Assembly: GCA_014529385.2 (NCBI GenBank) | Contig: CM043947.1 | Coordinates: 101,663,811 to 101,727,810, forward strand | Reading direction: 5' to 3' | Length of the DNA stretch: 64,000 bases | Origin: Adiantum capillus-veneris | Taxonomy: Eukaryota > Streptophyta > Polypodiopsida > Polypodiales > Pteridaceae | Part shown: piece by piece, positions 1 to 11,269 of the stretch | Numbering within the stretch: position 1 is the first letter of the stretch | Layout: each line of letters opens with the position of its first letter | Translations under genes and position numbers: made by a program | Notes under the pieces: model-generated | Seen by the model: only the letters and a program-made list of their open reading frames with translations | Told to the model about the DNA's origin: nothing | The model's database searches: none

Positions 1-1
1 A

Positions 2-5
<4 letters not shown>

Positions 6-79
<74 letters not shown>

Positions 80-109
80 TGGCGGTGCCACTCACTATCG
101 AACTCTCTT

Positions 110-166
<57 letters not shown>

Positions 167-276
167 ACTGTTGTTCTCTCTCTCCACTCCCCCTTACTCT
201 AGTCACCCTCCACTGACCACCACCCAATTGCCATGCGATGCTCATCTCTTCCCTTCTCTCTCAGAGACAACACCGA

Positions 277-321
<45 letters not shown>
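6..321. repeat. Cluster of three (CT)n microsatellites
   Basis: Three pure CT/TC tracts lie at about 6-76, 113-165 and 281-321, separated by short unique DNA. Reading frames across them give only Ser-Leu or Glu-Arg repeats and are not genes. Similar tracts recur at 30.1, 30.8, 37.0, 45.1, 46.7 and 62.5 kb. Confidence 0.97.
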
Positions 322-326
<5 letters not shown>

Positions 327-424
327 AGATCTTCCATCTCATATAAGATATCTTCATCATGCATTGAGGTGTCCTTTCTATGGAATTTGGTTGCTGGTAC
401 ATGCTCCACTTCTGCTAGTGCTTT

Positions 425-1126
425 TTGAACATTCACCCTCCACTTGAGAAGCTGCTTAAACTCGTGCTTGCCCAACACTTGGAGATCTTCACACAACAAC
501 TTCATGAATTTTGTAAGTGGGCTATAGACTTTGTGGGTCTAATACAACCACCGACATACAAAACTAAGGTGCAATATATTATTGTGGCCACAAATTACTT
601 AGCCAAATGGGCCAAGGTACGAGCTACTAGGAAGAACATTGCTATAACCACCATTGCGTTCTTGTACAAATGCATATTCACTAGGTACGGGCTTCCTATT
701 GAGCTTGTAAGTGATCTCCAATTGCATTTCCTCAATGAATTGATAGAACACTTATTAAATGAATTCCTGGTAATCCATAACAAATTTGCATCTTATCATC
801 CTCAAGCGAATGGTCAAGCCAAACATACAAACAAGATCCTAAGCTCAGTACTAACTAAAATTGTTAGTCAAGGAAGGGGGGATTGGGAGATGCATCTTCA
901 TTCAACCTTGTGGACGTATAAGCCTCACCACATTGATGTTAGAGCTACTGTTGCATTCATGTACAACTGCATATGCACTAAGTACGGGCTTCCTATTGAG
1001 ATTGTAAGTGATTGAAATTTGCATTTCCTCAATGACGTGATAGAACACTTACTAAACGACTTCATGGTAATCCATAACAAATATGTACCTTATCATCCTC
1101 AAGAAAATGGTCAAGCCAAATATACA
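425..1126 (+). pseudogene. Ty3/gypsy integrase, 5' half of a gene split by a nested element
   Basis: The translation carries a gypsy integrase catalytic core: a WAIDFVGLI block near 520, then FTRYGLPIELVSD, and YHPQANGQAKHTNK with the conserved Gln-Ala/Asn-Gly region. Reading is open from 425 to about 1012 and resumes after a stop through NGQAKYT at 1126. There the frame is cut by the LTR of the 1127-10722 element and continues at 10728. Integrase would insert retrotransposon cDNA; this copy is dead (internal stop, duplication, disruption). The absence of gag or RT to the left means only the 3' part of the older element is in the window. Confidence 0.85.
645..1126 (+). repeat. 298-bp tandem duplication inside the split integrase gene
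   Basis: The stretch from about 645 (FLYKCIFTRYGLP...) repeats at about 943 (FMYNCICTKYGLP...) with a period near 298 bp. The second copy is interrupted at 1126 by the gypsy insertion and continues from 10728 (aacaagatcctaagctc, the same string as at 829). The duplication therefore predates the insertion. The copies have diverged, so it is old. Confidence 0.85.
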
Positions 1127-2721
1127 TGTGAGATATTCAACCCACTAAGACCAAGATAAAAGTATTTAGTATACTTCTACAATTGGAAGAGGAGTTCACC
1201 AGTGGCTGTGCCCTCACATCTGTTAGGGGGGGAAAAACATTGTTTGAGAATACCTTAGCCCAAATTGTTGAAGTTATAGGGCTGAAACAGTCTAAGATTT
1301 TTAAATGTTGTCCCGTTTTTTGCTATGAGACATGACTAGGTCTTTCTTCTAGGGCTATAGAGCCAAGCCATTGTCAATGGTAAAGGTCTATTCCCTGGAT
1401 TTTTCTTGTTTAGAGACTCCTACTTTCAATAGGCCTAGAGATCTGTCATCAATTAATTATCTAGCTTGATTTACAAATTTCTATCTTTTAATTGTAGCTA
1501 TAATTAGTTTGTTTTTGCTTAGAAAAATAGGTCAATTACTTTTTTGACCTTCAGATAATTACCATGGCTTGATTATAATGTAAAATAACTTTGATAAATA
1601 GCACCTAATTATATAACTTGATTACTAATTTTTATCTTTTAATTTGTGGCTTAAAACAACTACTTTTAGCTTAATTAAATACTTAGATTAATTATCTTTT
1701 AATGAGTATTTTATGATGTGTATCTAGCAGTGTTTCCTAACTATGATAATTAGCTTAAGAATTTTGGATTTTATTAAGTAGATTTTCCATTGGTTTTTGA
1801 TTAAAAGTAGCTAATTTTTACCTAATTAATAACAAAAACTAATAAAAAAATATGATATAATTCTCCTAACTTCTTAGTAGTCTAATACAGCTTTGATAAT
1901 TAGAATAATTTCACTTAATTTAAGACTTAAAAATATTATTTTCAGCCCTAATATGGCTTAATAATTAATTAGATAAATATCCCTAATCTTAATCTAAGTA
2001 ATCAAAAAAATATAAAGATTTAAGAGAGTAATTTATATTGTAAATAAATTTAATCTTCTTAATTAACTAGATTAATTAAGAAAATAGAGATAAATTAGCA
2101 TAATTTTGCTAATTAAAAAGAGATTAGGCTAATTACCGTGGATAATCAGCTAGAGGTTTGCTCTCTACTGATTTTTGGGGTAGAGTTTTCTTCCTATGTG
2201 AGAGAGAAATGGCAAGGACTCAGAGTCTGAGTGAGAATGAGAGGCCTAGGGCCCTATTTATAGTTTTTCTGGGTCTTCTGGACTTTTTGAGACTGAAATA
2301 GGCAGCTGCTTGCAGCTCAGGTAGCCCCCAAGCTCAAGAAGGCACCACTTGCTTCTCTTTCTATGCCTAGCAGCCCCTACTACCTCCCCCCACAAACCAG
2401 TTTATTTTCTACGCTATTTTCTGTTATTTTCATAAATATCTGGGAGGCCTTAGTAAAAGTCTATGCTTAAATGATTACTGCAACCATCCAATTCTTCTTA
2501 ATAATTTAATTTACATCGAATCTTTTGGAGGAACTAGCGGGGTCAGTATTTGTCTAAATTTAATTTTGAAAATTTCTAGCCCGGGATTTGTTGTGCTTAA
2601 GGTTCCAAAAACACTATTTTCTATTGCTTTTGAGATAGTGTTTTTACCTGATTGTATGATCAATGCTTTCTCCTAAAGCTTTGAGTTCATTCTCGGCAGC
2701 CAGAAAGGTGGAGACCTTACA
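1127..2721 (-). repeat. 3' LTR of the chromovirus, with an internal inversion
   Basis: On the + strand it starts TGTGAGATATTCAACCC and ends GGAGACCTTACA, matching the ends of the 5' LTR (7831, 10722). About 1455-2721 aligns collinearly with about 9350-10722. In contrast, about 1157-1455 aligns with 7885-8169 in reverse orientation, and about 1.2 kb of the other LTR (8170-9350) is missing. It is therefore shorter (1.6 kb against 2.9 kb) and rearranged. The 1460-2100 part is very AT-rich. Confidence 0.88.
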
Positions 2722-2736
2722 ATCACCCCAACTTAA
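2722..2736 (-). other. Polypurine tract of the chromovirus
   Basis: On the minus strand AAGTTGGGGTGAT directly precedes the LTR start TGTAAGGTCTCC. The position and purine richness fit the plus-strand primer of an LTR retrotransposon. Confidence 0.75.
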
Positions 2737-2761
2737 CTTAAGAATTTGAGATGCCCTCATC

Positions 2762-4250
2762 TCAACCAAAATTGGGAAAGGCTTTGAGAAGAGAGGTTTC
2801 ATCTTCCCAAGTGGCATCTTCAATGGGATAATCTTTCCACTTTACCAAATGTTCCCTGATTACTCTATTTCTAAGAGTACTTTCTCTAGTTTCCAGGATA
2901 CAATCTAGCTGAAGCTCCAACACTGCTTGCTGTTGCATTACAATCTGTTCATCCCAATGCATGGTTGGGATTTGGGATGTAGGGTTAATTTGAAATACAT
3001 TATGAACTTTGATGTGTTCTAGCAGTTTCAATTTGTAGGCTTGATCACTGAGGACCTTGATTATTTCATAAGGACCACAATACCTGGGACTAAGCTTTTT
3101 GAATTTTCCCAAAGATAGATTGCTTCTTTTGGGCCGCACTAAAAAAAAAACCTTGTCTCCTTGTGTGAAGATCCGATCGGATCGCTTTTGGTCTGCATAA
3201 TGCTTTTGACGATCCTTACCTGCCTGAATATCTTGTCGTATGGATTTTGTATGGGCTTCCATTTCCTCTAGCATTTTCTTTGATGCTTCCACCCTTATAT
3301 TAGGGTCAAAAAAATTCAATGATGATATGCATTCATGCCCATATAGAGCATTGAAAGGTGACATCCCAATGCTTTTATGAAAAGAGGAGTTATAGGCCAA
3401 TTCTATCAAGGGAAGAAATTGAATCCAGTTACGAGGTTCTCTACTGTAATAAGCTCAAAGGATGTATTCAATTACTTGGTTTACCCGTTCTGTTTGTCTG
3501 TCTGTCTGAGGATGATAAGCCATGTTGAAGCATAGTTGTGTTCCTAAAGCTTCAAATAGAGCCTTCCAAAACTTGGAAGTGAACTTTGCATCCCTGTCAC
3601 TGATAATTCTCTTTGGAAGCCCATGTAGTCTAAAGATATTCTTAACAAAGATCCTCCTTATATCTGAGGTTGTATAAGTGGTTTTTACTTGTATTAGATG
3701 GGAGGCTTTAGTAAGTATATCCACAACTACCATTAGGGAATCATACCCTCGAACTGTGGGGAGACCTGTGAGAAATCCATACTAATGAATTCCCACTTCA
3801 TTTGAGGTATGTTTAACGGTTGTAACTTTCCTGGCATCATTACTCGTTCAGCCTTGATTCTCTAACAAGAGAAGCATTGTCTGATGTATCGAAGTACATC
3901 CCTCTTCATTCCTGTCCATAAGTAGCTTTTTCTCAAGGTATCAAGAGTTATTGCATACCCAAGTGCCCTGATACTAGAATATCATGACCTTCATGAAGAA
4001 TAAACTGCTTTACAGAGGTATCCTTAGGAATGTAAAGTCGATGTCTGTAGTAAAGAAGGCCATCCTCCATAGAATGGTTCTTTACTAGGGCTTTTTCTTT
4101 TTCTGTTACATTTTCCTGATTGAGAATTTGAATGAGTTGAAGATAGGCTTCATCTTTCTGTGAGCATTTCCTCACCTTATCCAATATTGGATTGTTGGCC
4201 ATGGAGATGGCTCCAAGGAAGGCTTTTCTACTAAGGGCATCAGCAACCAC
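2762..4250 (-). pseudogene. Gypsy integrase with C-terminal chromodomain
   Basis: Read on the minus strand, the order is as follows. A zinc-binding region ending in HEGHDILVSGHLGM lies at about 3948-4250. The catalytic core lies at about 3455-3733 (HGLPKRIISDRDAKFTSKFW and MAYHPQTDRQTERVNQ). The C-terminal part at 2762-3409 (FNALYGHECIS, GPYEIIKVLSDQAYKL) runs into a chromodomain-like end (LVKWKDYPIEDATWEDE). Integrase joins cDNA to chromosomal DNA, and chromodomains in this group are thought to guide insertion toward particular chromatin. Frame changes and stops separate the three open segments, so it is not functional. Confidence 0.88.
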
Positions 4251-4271
4251 ATTTTCCTTTTTGGGTCTGTA

Positions 4272-5725
4272 TTATATTTGAAAATCATACTCTTGAAGGA
4301 GTTCTATCCAACATCTTTGTCTCATGTTAAGGGTTGGTTGGGGATAAATCCATTTTAGACTCTGGTGATTAGTAATCAGCTGAAATTGGCGTCTCAATGG
4401 ATAATGTCTCCATAACTTGAGGGCATGTATAACAACTAATAATTCTAAGTCATGAGCTGGATAGTTCAATTCATGAAGCCTTAATTTTTTGGAAGTGCAG
4501 GCAACTGGTCGGCCTTCTTGTGTAAGACTCCTCCTGTAGCGATTCCACTTGCATCTGATAACACCTCAAAATCTTGAGAAAAATTAGGTAGCTTGAGTAC
4601 GGGTGTGGAGATGAGGTATTGTTTCAGTTGCTGGAAACAATCTTCTTGTTCTCTCGCCCATGTGATCTTAGAGGATTTCTTGAGTAGCTGAGTCAAGGGT
4701 GCAGCAATGAGTGCATAATCTTTGACGAATATTTTATACCACCTTGTAATACCTAGAAACCCTCTAGTTTCACTGATAGTGTTGGGTTGTGGCCATTCTA
4801 TAATGTCCTTAACCTTTGCAGGGTCCACTGAGATCCCTTTAGAAGATATGATAAATTCAATATAACTGACTTTAGGAGTGCAAAAGACACATTTGCTCAT
4901 CTTGGCATACAACTGATGTTGTCGAAGAATACTCAAGACCTTGCATACATGTTCCTCATGCTCCTTAGCAAGACTTATTGCTGGTAAAGCAAAGGTGCTC
5001 GGCATGGCCGACCAGTTGTTCTAGTTCGTGAAGTTAGTAGGGGTTTCCCTCTCTTTCCATCCCGCAGTTTTGGGTGTGAAGTTTTGCTAGAGCAATGTTG
5101 TTAGGCAAACACAATATTGTTAATTGATTTGCTTTAGATTATACCAGTATATCATCAAACAATACCATAAAAAAATCATCCAAGTATTCTCAAAATATAT
5201 CCTACATGAGCCGATTAAAAGTTGATGGTGCATTTGTAAGGCCAAAAGGCATGACTATGAACTCATAGTGCCCGTAGCAAGTGTTGAATGAAGTCTTGTA
5301 TATGTTTGCTTCTTTGATCCGGATTTGATGATACCCTGATCTGAGATCAATTTTTTGTGAACATTTCGGCCTCGTTTAATCTGTCTAGAAGTTCGTCAAT
5401 GCGTGGGATAGGATACTTGTTCATCTATGTGTGGGATAGGATACTTGTTCTTTACGGATACCTGATTAAGGCCTCATTAATCTCTGCAGAGGCGTAAGGA
5501 TCCATACTTCTTTTTTTGAAATAAAACAGGTGCTCCCCATGGAGAAATACTTGGTCGTATTAAACCTGCCTCGATTAGTTGTCGAATCTGCTCCTTGAGT
5601 TCTATGGCTTCGGGTAGAGACATTTTGTAAGGTCTTTTGGAAATAGGTTCACTACCTGGAAACGTTTCTATCTCATGGTCTATGTCCCTTGGGGGAGGTA
5701 AATTTGAGAGGTTCTCTGGAAACAC
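4272..5725 (-). pseudogene. Gypsy reverse transcriptase and RNase H
   Basis: The RT start is at about 5725-5477 (EQIRQLIEAGLIRPSISPWGAP, FQKKKYGSLRLCRD). A broken middle (5010-5460) still encodes an FDDILV-type active-site motif and the MPFGLTNAP-like stretch. RT thumb/connection is at 4481-5005 (GFLGITRWYKIFVKDYA), with the RNase H start at VLSDASGIATGGVL. RNase H continues at 4272-4469 (HALKLWRHYPLRRQF, HQSLKWIYPQPTLNMRQRCW). It would copy retrotransposon RNA into DNA. Stops and frameshifts at about 5010-5470 and 4470-4481 make it inactive. Confidence 0.88.
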
Positions 5726-5739
5726 ATATGAACTTTTCT

Positions 5740-6970
5740 TAAGCCATTTTGGAAGTTGGTTGGCCCCTAAATCTTTGGCTTTGTTTAGTTGACCATGAAG
5801 ATTTGTTGTCCCTTACGTAGACCTTTAATAAATCTACTAGCCTTCCCATTACGTCCTTGAACTCGTATATCTTCCTCTAGTTCATTCCTAAAGGATATGT
5901 TACCCTTGGCACAATGAATGTGCGTTTGATTTTTACTTAACCAATACATTCCCAAGATACCATTGTAGATTTCAACAGGTAGGGTGTGGAAGTAAGATGA
6001 GGTAGAAAATCCTCCTAATTCAAATTCTACTTTTCCGGTTGATTGTTAAGAAAGGAGTTCTTTTTTGTTTGCTAATTCCAGTACCATTCTTTTGACTGGG
6101 TATTGATTCAACTTAAGCTTCCTTAAAAATTTTGGAGAAAGAAAAGAATGGGTGCTACCACAATCTATAGGTAATTCAAACTTTTCACCTTGTCGGTTTG
6201 CAGTAGTTTGAATGACCGCATATTGCTGACGCGCTCCAGGATTGTCAATTGTGGCAAACAAGGTTGTTCTTTCATCTTCCTCATTCATTAGAGTAGGCTC
6301 TCCTATTGTTGCATAAGCTTGGGCTCCTCTTCCTCTTCCTCCTCCTCTGCCACGTCGTCCATTCCTTCCTCCTCTTTGTAAGCTACCCTGGTTGACTTGA
6401 GGTTGGCGGTTAGGTCTCGCCGTAGTTCTAAGGTCTAATTCTTGGGGACAGTTGCAAGACATTTGGCCCTAAGAAGGGCATCCTGGATTGTTATAGGTCT
6501 CAGGGCTTTGGGACGTGTGCTCAAGGGTTTGTTGAGACCTTGATAGAATCATGCAATTTTTTGTTCCATGGTCATTTGAGGAGCATAATGTCGTAAAGAT
6601 ACAAAATTTGTATAGTACTCCTCCAGTGAAAGTCCTAACTGGCATAGACTAAATAATTCATTCATCTTAACGGCTTGGTGAGCAAGAGGAAGATAACATT
6701 CAATAATGGCCTCCTTGATCTTCTCCCAAGTTGGTTTATTAGTAGGATTATCTCTGCAGAGTTGTTTCCACCACAACTTGGCATCTCCACTAAGATGGAA
6801 CATACCCAACATTGTTTAGTTTCCTTGAGCAGTTCTTGCGGCTATGAAATAATCATCCATAGCATCTAACCACGCTTCTGCATCCCGCTCTAAATTGGGT
6901 TCTTCTCCATTGAAGATAGGAAGTTGGACTTGCTTCAGTAGTAATTTCTTTTCTTGTGTAACAATGTAGA
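5740..6970 (-). pseudogene. Gypsy gag and aspartic protease
   Basis: Gag starts near 6970 on the minus strand (VQLPIFNGEEPNLERDAEAWLD), then MLGMFHLSGDAKLWWKQ and SLEEYYTNFVSLRHYAP at 6549-6812, the usual retrotransposon gag core. The segment 6046-6462 has an Arg/Gly-rich nucleic-acid-binding stretch followed by a retropepsin-like site DCGSTHSFL, where the common motif is D-S/T-G. Protease homology continues with frameshifts to about 5800 (EIYNGILGMYWLS). The pieces are in different frames. No intact CCHC knuckle is visible. Confidence 0.82.
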
Positions 6971-7830
6971 GTCTATTTATGCGAGGTTTACCCTGGGATT
7001 AGCTTAGCGAGTTTAGTGTTTATTTAATTTTCTCTACTTTAATTATTACAAACATTTAGCACTTCATTCACATTGCAATGATCAAACAGTAAATCCACTA
7101 ATCTTTATTCCAATAAATATGACATACAGTGTTCCAGGAAAACTCATGGTATATACAATGATTGATACAAGAGAACTAATATGTACAAGGACATCAAATC
7201 CCCTGTAACAAAAGCCTATGCACCATGGGTGGGTCGGATACAAGATCACAAAATACAACATCTCTTGGTCCTCTAAAGCTAGGAGACCTACCCTCATAGG
7301 TCTAATTTTTCCTGGGTAGACTATGGTAGTTATTTGATCAAATACCCATTGAACTTGTGATACTAAAACACCACCATCTATTGCTATTTTTTCATTTGGA
7401 TCTTCTATTCATGTGAGCAAGTATACTTTGATTACTCAAAGCTCCTCTACCCATTTGAGTATTTTGAGATTTAAACCAAATCCTTTCAGCTCTCCCGCAA
7501 CTATGAGAAAAACTCCACCAAACCTTCCCCAGCTAATTCTCCAAGTGGGTGGGGAAAACATGTAATCCAATAGCTTCATTACACTCTTCCGTACTGTGTA
7601 CTTTTGGGATGTGCATGCTCCCATAAACATGATGTTGAAGACCAAAAACTTACAAAAGGCCTGATGGAATTCTTCCTGCACAAATGGGGACAATGTTTTT
7701 CTTTTCTCTTTGTCTCTCATATTTCAACTACACTCTTTTAATCACTTTTTATTAAAACCCAATTTTTTTCTAGTACCTTAATGTTTTTCTCTAGATCCAA
7801 GACCTTAATTAACCTTGCTCTAATAACACT
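6971..7830 (-). other. Chromovirus leader with tRNA-Met primer-binding site
   Basis: This is the untranslated leader between the 5' LTR and gag. At its start (7811-7830, minus strand) TGTTATTAGAGCAAGG follows the LTR end TCTCACA. It resembles the initiator tRNA-Met site TGGTATCAGAGC with a few changes. No coding region is recognisable in the remaining 0.8 kb. Confidence 0.7.
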
Positions 7831-10722
7831 TGTGAGACTCCCCAACCCACCAATACCAAGATTGGGATGGTGTCCCTGACAAGTCTCTAAGCCTATTGAA
7901 AGTCGGAGAGTCTACATAAGAAAAATCCACGGAATAGACCTTTACCATTGACAATGAATTGGATCTATAGCCCTAGAAGAATGACCTAGTCCTATCTCAC
8001 GGTAAAAACGGGACAACATTTAAAAATCTAAGAGTGTTTTAGCCCTATAAGTTCAACAATTTGGGCTAAGGTATTCTCAACCAACGCTTTTTCCCCCCTA
8101 ACAAATGTGAGGGCACAGCCACATGTGAACTCCTCTTCCAATTGGAGAAATATACTAAATGTTTTTAGCGCGCGGAAATGGATAGTTGCCTGACTAATCA
8201 GGTCTACCCGTCGTCCATGATTGATAACCTTAGTCAATCCCCACTTACCACCGTGCACTCACACATGATACTTTTGTTTCCTAATTACTACCACATGTGT
8301 TTTAACACTTAAAATAATGGATTTTTGTTTAACTTTCCATCACACTTATTCATTAAGACAAGACATTGAAATTAGTATTGAAAACAATCTTTTAGAAAAC
8401 AAACATCTTTAGACTTAAGACAAGGTACGGTCACTTATAATATACCTTGAAAAATCCTGACACGTACTCCACTTGTCTCAAGCACACCTATATATGGGTG
8501 AAACAAACAACACACTTCCTTATTTATAAACAAGGTGGAAACCCATCACCCAAAAAGTTTGTGATGCCCATACGCCAAACCAGTTTCCCATACAACCGGG
8601 AAGTTCCCCTAGGATAAAAACGGTATCCTAAGTAGTATCCAAAAACATACACATGTAGGAGGTACAGACTCCATGTACATGGGGGAAACCGATTCATCCA
8701 TGGCTAACCAACCATCATTACTCATCACCTGAAGTGAAAAATATTCCAAGGAATCAGAGGTGTCTTGAGGCAAGCTGTCTTAAGCATGACTAATCATTCT
8801 TTTCTAAGTCAACCAGCCTTATCCGAAACATTTCCTTCCTAATTTACAAACAAGTGCTCGTGGGTTTCATGGAAGATGTCTTCCATTTGGGGCAGTTTTA
8901 TTTTTCCTAATTATTTACTGCCTCTTTACGTATGCAATGATATTAATTAAAGAAAACTTGAATTAGCTAAACTTAATTATAACAAAGATTGACCTGGGAC
9001 AAATCAGCCATTTGTTGTAGAGCTCGGGCTTAAAAGCTCTCGTCAGTGGGCCTACTACTAGGCCTGGCTTCATCGTCGTGCAACACTCTAGTTAGTTTAG
9101 GAACACTACCCTCATCATCAGAAGGAGGATTGTCTCGGGTCCTTTTGGGTGACATGACTTCTCTAGTTAGTTTAGGAACACTACCCTCATCATCAAAAGA
9201 AGGATTGGCTCGGGTCCTTTTGGGTGACATGACTTCTCTTATTCAATCTAATTCTTCTTCCAACCCAATTCAAGGTTAAATCTGTAATCCTAGAGGGTAA
9301 TTTCTTGACCTCAAATTTTCTTAATTGCTTATATTACAAGTTAATTTTTTTTATTGTAGCTTCCTTAAGGTTTTCTAAGCTCCCATAATATTCTTATAAA
9401 TCTATACATCTTTTTTCTAATTTTCCCATCTTAAAATCTGCTTATTTTAAGCTTAATATTTATTATATTCATTTTCTCTTAAAGATTACATTTTCTAAGC
9501 TTTAACACAATGGTTTATACTTAAAGTATTCTTTCTAGAGACTTTTGACAGTAGGTTCTATTTATCCTAATTAATCTTAAAATAAAAATAGCAATTTTGA
9601 TCAATTATAACTACTTAACTAGCTAACTAATTATGCTATATTTATCATAGATATATAATGGTATCTCCTAACTCTACTAATTACCTTGTAGTTATTAAAA
9701 TTAGTTATCTAATTTTCCCCTTTTATTTTCAATTAAAATTAGACTGTTTAAGCCAAAATAAATATCTAGATTATGTTTTTGACCTTAAGCTAATTATCTT
9801 TGCTTACTTAAGATATACACTAGCTTTGATCAATAGGACATAATTATCTAATTTTCTTAACTAATTTTCTCTCTTTAATTTTAGCTAATATTTATCTATT
9901 TTAACTAAAAAAATTAGCTAATTATTTTTTTGACATTAACATAATTATCATAGGAATATTATGATGTATATTAACTCTGATAAATAGTACATAATTATCT
10001 ACTTTGATTTACTAATTTTAGTCCTAATATGGCTTAATAATTAATTAGATATATATCCGTAAAGAAAATATAGGTAAATTAGCATAATTTTACAAATTAA
10101 AAAGGGATTAGGCTAATTATCGTGGATAACTAGCTAGAGGTTTGCTCTCTAGTGATTTTTGGGGTAGAAATTTCTCCCTATGTGAGAGAGAAATGGCCAG
10201 GACTCCGAGTCTAAGTGAGAATGAGAGGCCTAGGGTCCTATTTATAGTTTTTCTAGGCCTTCTGGAATTTCCCAGGCTAGAATAGCCAGTTGCTTATAGC
10301 TCAAGCAGCCCCCAAACTCAAGAAGGCGCCACCTGGTGCTGTTTCTGTGCCTGGCAATACCTGCTACCTCCCACTACAGCCTGCCTGATTAAAAAATCAA
10401 CCCTGCTAATTTTCTAGGCTATTTTCTTCTATTTTCATAAATATCTGGGAGGCCTTAGTAAAAGTCTATGCTTAAATGATTACTGCAACCATCCAATTTT
10501 TCTTAACAATTTAATTTACATTGAATCTTTCGGAGGAACTAGTGGGGTCAGTATTTGTCTGAATTTAATTCTAAAAATTTCTAGCCCGGGATTTGTTGTG
10601 CTTAAGATTCCAAAAAAACCATTTTCTTTTGCTTTTGAGATAGTGTTTTTACTGATTGTATGACCAATGCTTTCTTCTAAAGCTTTGAGTTCATTCTCGG
10701 CTAGAAAGGTGGAGACCTTACA
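7831..10722 (-). repeat. 5' LTR of the chromovirus (2.9 kb)
   Basis: It begins TGTGAGACTCCCCAACCC at 7831 and ends GGAGACCTTACA at 10722 on the + strand. The right 1.3 kb matches the other LTR collinearly. The left 0.3 kb matches it in inverted orientation. The middle 8170-9350 is unique to this copy, so either it was lost from the 3' LTR or it is an insertion here. The 9300-10080 part is AT-rich and without genes. Confidence 0.88.
9086..9235 (-). repeat. 75-bp tandem repeat encoding a 25-residue repeat
   Basis: Two 75-bp units (9086-9160, 9161-9235) are nearly identical. On the minus strand each encodes MSPKRTR, an Asn-Pro pair, DDEGSVPKLTR and a spacer. The repeat is in frame over both units and continues into a short tail (about 66 codons in all, 9030-9230). 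It lies in the part of the 5' LTR that the 3' LTR lacks. No family recognised. Confidence 0.75.
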
Positions 10723-10727
10723 ATACA

Positions 10728-11263
10728 AACAAGATCCTAAGCTCGGTACTAACTAAAATTATTAGCTCAAGAAAAATGACTGGGAGATGCATCTTCATTT
10801 AGTCTTCTGGACGTATCGAGTTTCATTCAAAACAGCCTTAAGCACGATTCCTTTTAATTTTGTCTATGGACTAGATGCAATATTGCCAATGGAATTCTTA
10901 TTACCCACTCTCAGAGTTGCATGAGAGTTATATTGGAAAGGGAACAAGTTGTCAAACAACTTGGGGACTTAGAACGACTAGATGAATAGTGACTAGCGGC
11001 CATTGCCCATATATATGCCCAAAAACAAAAATGAAAATAGTTTTTTCACTCACATTTGCTGGAAAAAAAATTCAAATTCGCGGATTTGGTTCTAGTGTCC
11101 TCCTTGAAACAACATATACCCAATTTCAAGATAAAAGGACATGATCCTTTTGTCATTGAAGATGTTTTACCAAGTGGTGCCATCAAACTAGCTACCTTAG
11201 ATGGAGAAAGAATGAAAAATTGGATTAGTGGATGTTCACTCCGCAATACCATCTACCCTTGAC
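10728..11263 (+). pseudogene. Gypsy integrase, 3' half of the split gene
   Basis: This continues the integrase gene interrupted at 1126. After the ATACA duplication the DNA reads aacaagatcctaagctc, as in the undisturbed copy at 829. The end (11056-11262) encodes the integrase C-terminal domain: FADLVLVSS, HDPFVIEDVLPSGAIKLATLDGE and the ending NTIYP followed by a stop. This ending is typical of plant gypsy integrases without a chromodomain. Stops in between show decay. Confidence 0.82.
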
Positions 11264-11269
11264 CGATGA

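Larger units (their letters stand above)
1127..10722 (-). mobile_element. Complete but degenerate Ty3/gypsy chromovirus
   Basis: This is a 9.6-kb LTR retrotransposon on the minus strand. The right LTR (7831-10722) is the 5' LTR. It is followed by a primer-binding site, gag, protease, RT, RNase H, integrase with a C-terminal chromodomain, a polypurine tract and the 3' LTR (1127-2721). LTR ends are TG...CA, and the flanking 5-bp duplication ATACA is present at 1122-1126 and 10723-10727. Domain order RT-RH-IN and the chromodomain place it in Ty3/gypsy chromoviruses. Every domain carries frameshifts or stops, and the two LTRs differ strongly, so it is an old, inactive insertion. It lies inside an older gypsy integrase gene. 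Confidence 0.93.
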
